Origin: Acetobacteraceae bacterium
GTDB taxonomy: Bacteria; Pseudomonadota; Alphaproteobacteria; Acetobacterales; Acetobacteraceae
Reading direction: 5' to 3'
Length of the DNA stretch: 19,059 nt
Assembly (NCBI GenBank): GCA_019689515.1
Contig: JADGHI010000014.1
Coordinates: 1-19,059 of the forward strand
Of this stretch, positions 16,829 to 19,059 are shown one piece after another (the stretch's first letter is position 1; each line of letters starts with the position of its first letter). A program made the translations under genes and the position numbers. The notes under the pieces are model-generated. The model was not told the origin of the DNA. It worked only from the letters and a program-made list of their open reading frames with translations, and ran no database searches.

Positions 16829-18070
16829 TTAACGCCGCCCGTGCCGCGGCAGAAAGACCGTTGCCAGGCCGAGCACCGGCAGGAAAGCGCAGATCTGATA
16901 GACGGTCTCAATCCCGGTCCAGTCGGCCAATCGGCCCAGCGCCGCCGCGCCCAGCCCGCCCAGGCCGAAGGAGAATCCGAAGAAGATGCCGGCCACCAGC
17001 CCGACCCGGCCCGGCATCAGGTCCTGCGCATAGACCAGTATGGCCGAGAACGCCGAGGCCATGATGAGCCCGATCAGCACGGTGAACACCGCGGTCCAGA
17101 ACAGCCCGGCATGAGGCAGGGCCAGGGTGAAGGGCAGCGCGCCGAGGATGGAGAACCAGATCACCGGCACACGCCCGACCCTGTCGCCCACCGCGCCGCC
17201 GGCCAGCGTGCCCAGCACCACCGAGCCCAGGTAGAGGAACAGCAGCAATTGCGCCTGCTGCACCGAAACCCCGAAGCGCTGGATCAGGTAGAAGGTGTAA
17301 TATGAACCGAGGCTGGCGCTGTAGATGTTCTTGCTGAACAGCAGCACCACGAGCACCAGGATGGCGATGGCCACGGTGCGTCGCGGCAGGGGAGCGGCGC
17401 CCGGCGCGCTGGCCCGGCCCTTCGCCGCCACCTGCCCGGCCGAGCGCTTGGCGGCGTACCAACGGCCCACCTGGAACAGCACGAGCATGCCCAGCAACGC
17501 CGCGGCGGAGAACCAGACGATGCTGTGCTGTCCCGCCGGCACCACGATGAAGGCAGCCAGCAATGGGCCGACGGCAGTGCCGGCATTGCCGCCCACCTGG
17601 AACAGGGACTGCGCCAGCCCGTAGCGTCCGCCGGCAGCCATTCGCGCCACCCTCGACGCTTCCGGGTGGAAGACCGCGGACCCAAGACCGATCAGCGCTG
17701 CCGCCAGCAGGATGACCGGGTAGCTGGACGCCTGGGCCATCAGCAGCAGCCCCACCAGGGTGGAGCCCATGCCGACGGCGAGCGAATAGGGCTGCGGGTG
17801 GCGGTCCGTCACCAGCCCCACCACCGGCTGGAACAGCGAGGCAGTGCACTGGAAAGCCAGGGTGATCAGCCCGACCTGCGCGAAATCCAGCCCGTAGGAC
17901 GTCTTCAGGATGGGATAGAGCGCCGGTACCAGCGACTGCATCATGTCGTTCAGCAGATGGCAGAAGCTGAGCGAGAGGATCACCGCGAAGGTGGTGCCGC
18001 TGTCCGGCCGGGCTCCGGTTTCGGCGGGGCGGGCAACATTGCCGCGCAGGGCCGTTTCCTGTCCGCTCAC
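16829..18070 (-). CDS. MFS exporter, fosmidomycin-resistance (Fsr) family
   Basis: This 413-residue inner-membrane protein has the twelve hydrophobic segments of a major facilitator exporter and strong Fsr-family signatures: LSFCHLLNDMMQSLVPALYP in the first segment, QVGLITLAFQCTASLFQPVVG, then TDRHPQPYSLAVGMG, and AVFHPEASRVARMAAGGRYG followed by LAQSLFQVGGNAG. E. coli Fsr is 406 residues long and confers resistance to fosmidomycin. Natural substrates of most homologues are unknown. GTG 18070 is taken as start because the hydrophobic core then begins at the expected distance. The upstream CGGAAG is a weak ribosome binding site. The frame is open further upstream, but that region contains a promoter-like element and a transposase remnant. 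The gene is flanked on both sides by insertion-sequence debris. A central linker rich in Ala/Arg separates the two six-helix halves. Confidence 0.9.
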   Translation of the reverse strand: MSGQETALRGNVARPAETGARPDSGTTFAVILSLSFCHLLNDMMQSLVPALYPILKTSYGLDFAQVGLITLAFQCTASLFQPVVGLVTDRHPQPYSLAVGMGSTLVGLLLMAQASSYPVILLAAALIGLGSAVFHPEASRVARMAAGGRYGLAQSLFQVGGNAGTAVGPLLAAFIVVPAGQHSIVWFSAAALLGMLVLFQVGRWYAAKRSAGQVAAKGRASAPGAAPLPRRTVAIAILVLVVLLFSKNIYSASLGSYYTFYLIQRFGVSVQQAQLLLFLYLGSVVLGTLAGGAVGDRVGRVPVIWFSILGALPFTLALPHAGLFWTAVFTVLIGLIMASAFSAILVYAQDLMPGRVGLVAGIFFGFSFGLGGLGAAALGRLADWTGIETVYQICAFLPVLGLATVFLPRHGRR

Positions 18071-18100
18071 TGACTTCCGTTTCCATCTGTTGTTGTGGCC

Positions 18101-18144
18101 ACTATAGCCGGCGCTCCCTGGAGCGCCAGGACAGGAGCGCCGGC
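18101..18144 (-). promoter_or_regulatory. Promoter-like element with nested operator repeats before the Fsr gene
   Basis: On the minus strand TATAGT (18106-18101) resembles a -10 box, 31 bases before the GTG at 18070. No good -35 box is visible. Directly upstream lie three copies of one eight-base element: GGCGCTCC at 18110-18117 and GGAGCGCC at 18120-18127 and 18134-18141. The outer pair extends to an 11-base perfect inverted repeat (GCCGGCGCTCC at 18107-18117, GGAGCGCCGGC at 18134-18144). The inner pair makes a second palindrome with a two-base spacer. This layout, falling where the -35 to -10 region would be, is what a repressor operator looks like. The regulator is not in the window. Confidence 0.45.
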
Positions 18145-18149
18145 CGGGT

Positions 18150-18300
18150 TCAGAGCCTATCCATTCGGGAAGTTTGTTTCCGGGCTGAAGTTGATCGGCC
18201 GAGCCTGCGGAGCATGATGCGATCATTGCCATACGGACGAAGGCGACGGCGATGCGGCGGAGGCGCTCAAGGCCGTAGGCCGGCCGGACGGCGGTTGCGG
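18150..18300 (-). pseudogene. Probable IS5-type transposase C-terminal remnant
   Basis: The minus strand reads AYGLERLRRIAVAFVRMAMI. After a shift of frame near 18210 it continues IMLRRLGRSTSARKQTSR and reaches a stop. The pattern 'RRIA..F.R.A...' followed by 'IMLRRL' is that of an IS5-family transposase tail. It is out of frame with itself and lacks all catalytic parts. The assignment is tentative because the fragment is short. It lies between the Fsr promoter region and the IS3-type orfA fragment. Confidence 0.4.
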
Positions 18301-18361
18301 CTGATCCCGGATTTGCCCCGGTTTCGTGGAGCCTCTGAGGCTTTCGTCGGAGGTGTTCACG

Positions 18362-18602
18362 ATGGGCGGAACACGCCCCCGAGTTAGAACCTTCCGCGCA
18401 GGCAGTCCGCAACTGGATCCGCCGAGCCGAGCGTGACAGGGGTCAGCGCACGGACGGGCTGACCACAGGCGCGCGAGAGGAGCTGGCGCGGCTGCTCCGC
18501 GAGAACCGCCAACTCCGCCAGGAGCGCGACATCCTGCCAAATGCGGCAGCCTGGTTCGCCAGGAAGACCGGCGCGATCCCGCCCGCATCTCCGAGCCCAT
18601 GA
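18362..18602 (+). pseudogene. IS3-family orfA remnant with internal deletion
   Basis: GGAGG at about 18349-18353 precedes ATG 18362, which opens MGGTRPR, as in many IS3-type OrfA proteins. The next roughly 30 residues of the helix-turn-helix domain are missing and the frame changes. From 18381 the sequence reads ELEPSAQAVRNWIRRAERDR, then DGLTTGAREELARLLRENRQ and LRQERDILPNAAAWFARKTG, ending at TGA 18600-18602. This is the leucine-zipper-like C-terminus of OrfA. The orfB part (integrase domain) that normally follows by frameshifting is absent. The element is therefore dead. Confidence 0.8.
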
Positions 18603-18644
18603 GCGCAGTTGCGGGCGCTGCCTGCAATGGCCGACTCCGCCATC

Positions 18645-18945
18645 GGCACCAGGGCAGCCGACATGCCCGGCACCGACGACCTGATGATGCGCGTCTACGC
18701 CGCGATGACGCAGCACGAGCGCACGCTGATCGGTGAGCCGACCCGCACGGCATTGGCGGCCGCCAGGGCGCGCGGCGTGGCCCTGGGCAGCGATCGGGTG
18801 CGCGCTGGCCCGCGGCGCCACCGGACACCCGCACGGCGGCGGGACGCGCGGCGCACCGCCTGGCGCTCGAGGCCGAGCGCCTGCGGGCCGAGGGCATCGT
18901 CTCGCATGCGACGCTTGCGCGAGCGTTGACGCCGCGGCCGCGCAG
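18645..18945 (+). pseudogene. Serine recombinase (resolvase family) remnant, frameshifted
   Basis: The frame at 18657 reads ADMPGTDDLMMRVYAAMTQH, then ERTLIGEPTRTALAAARARG and VALGSD. This is the end of a resolvase catalytic domain and the start of its long connecting helix ('DMP.AD.FM..VYAA.AQ.E...I..RT..AL.AAKARGV.LG'). Near 18800 the frame changes and the frame of 18824 continues DTRTAAGRAAHRLALEAERL and RAEGIVSHATLARAL, which fits the DNA-binding part that follows. The catalytic serine region at the N-terminus is missing. With two defects it cannot be active. It suggests a former transposon or integrative element. From 18946 to 19059 I see nothing further. Confidence 0.7.
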
Positions 18946-19059
18946 GTCGCGCGGGATCGCTCCGGACCTTGAGCGTCGCGCCGGTCGCGGCCGCCGTCGC
19001 CGGACCGGCCGGGACCATGGCGCTCGCGGTCGGATTCGCAGGACAGCCCGCCTCTCCAC

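Noticed and set aside
18071..18412. Extending the Fsr exporter upstream to 18412
   Set aside because: The added residues cover a promoter-like element and transposase-like sequence, and the family begins with the first hydrophobic segment soon after 18070.
1..19059. CRISPR arrays, tRNA or rRNA genes and riboswitches
   Set aside because: I saw no regularly spaced repeats, no tRNA cloverleaf motifs and no conserved riboswitch core.

Overview
The window is very GC-rich, with strong G/C preference at third codon positions, so most genes carry long antisense shadow frames. The gene families present (HAAT/Liv-type ABC transporter, HyuA/HyuB hydantoinase, class I PHA synthase, Fsr-type exporter) and the codon use suggest an alphaproteobacterium, perhaps of the Rhodospirillales/Acetobacterales type. 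This is inference, because no rRNA or tRNA gene is present.

Layout. Positions 1-2035 are mostly debris: the end of a filamentous-haemagglutinin-type adhesin repeat, one intact small DsrE-like gene (minus strand), a possible scrap of an acyl-CoA synthetase C-terminus, and a frameshifted IS630-family transposase remnant. Positions 2036-13256 are the intact core. A class IV (branched-chain/D-amino-acid type) aminotransferase runs on the minus strand and carries an apparent one-base deletion. Divergent from it is a tight plus-strand operon: class III aminotransferase, hyuB, hyuA, a periplasmic substrate-binding protein, livH, a fused livM-livG, and livF. Positions 13257-13699 hold no gene I recognise. 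A full class I poly(hydroxyalkanoate) synthase (minus) follows at 13700-15727. Positions 15728-16828 hold a broken MmgE/PrpD-family gene fused to an IS5-type transposase tail. A complete Fsr-type MFS exporter (minus) lies at 16829-18070, with an operator-like repeat cluster in its presumed promoter. The right end (about 18150-19059) is again mobile-element debris: an IS5-type tail, an IS3-type orfA with an internal deletion, and a frameshifted serine-recombinase remnant.

How the genes work together (inference). The operon looks like an uptake-and-catabolism unit. The Liv-type transporter imports an amino acid, amide or cyclic amide. HyuA/HyuB hydrolyses a cyclic amide such as a hydantoin or 5-oxoproline-like compound at the cost of ATP. 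One or both aminotransferases then move the amino group. The substrate cannot be read from sequence. PHA synthase and the Fsr exporter are separate functions. I found no CRISPR array, toxin-antitoxin pair, phage module or clearly new defence system. The most unusual items are the aminotransferase pairing with HyuAB, the broken class IV aminotransferase, the livM-livG fusion with a non-ATG livF start, and the nested repeat before the Fsr gene.
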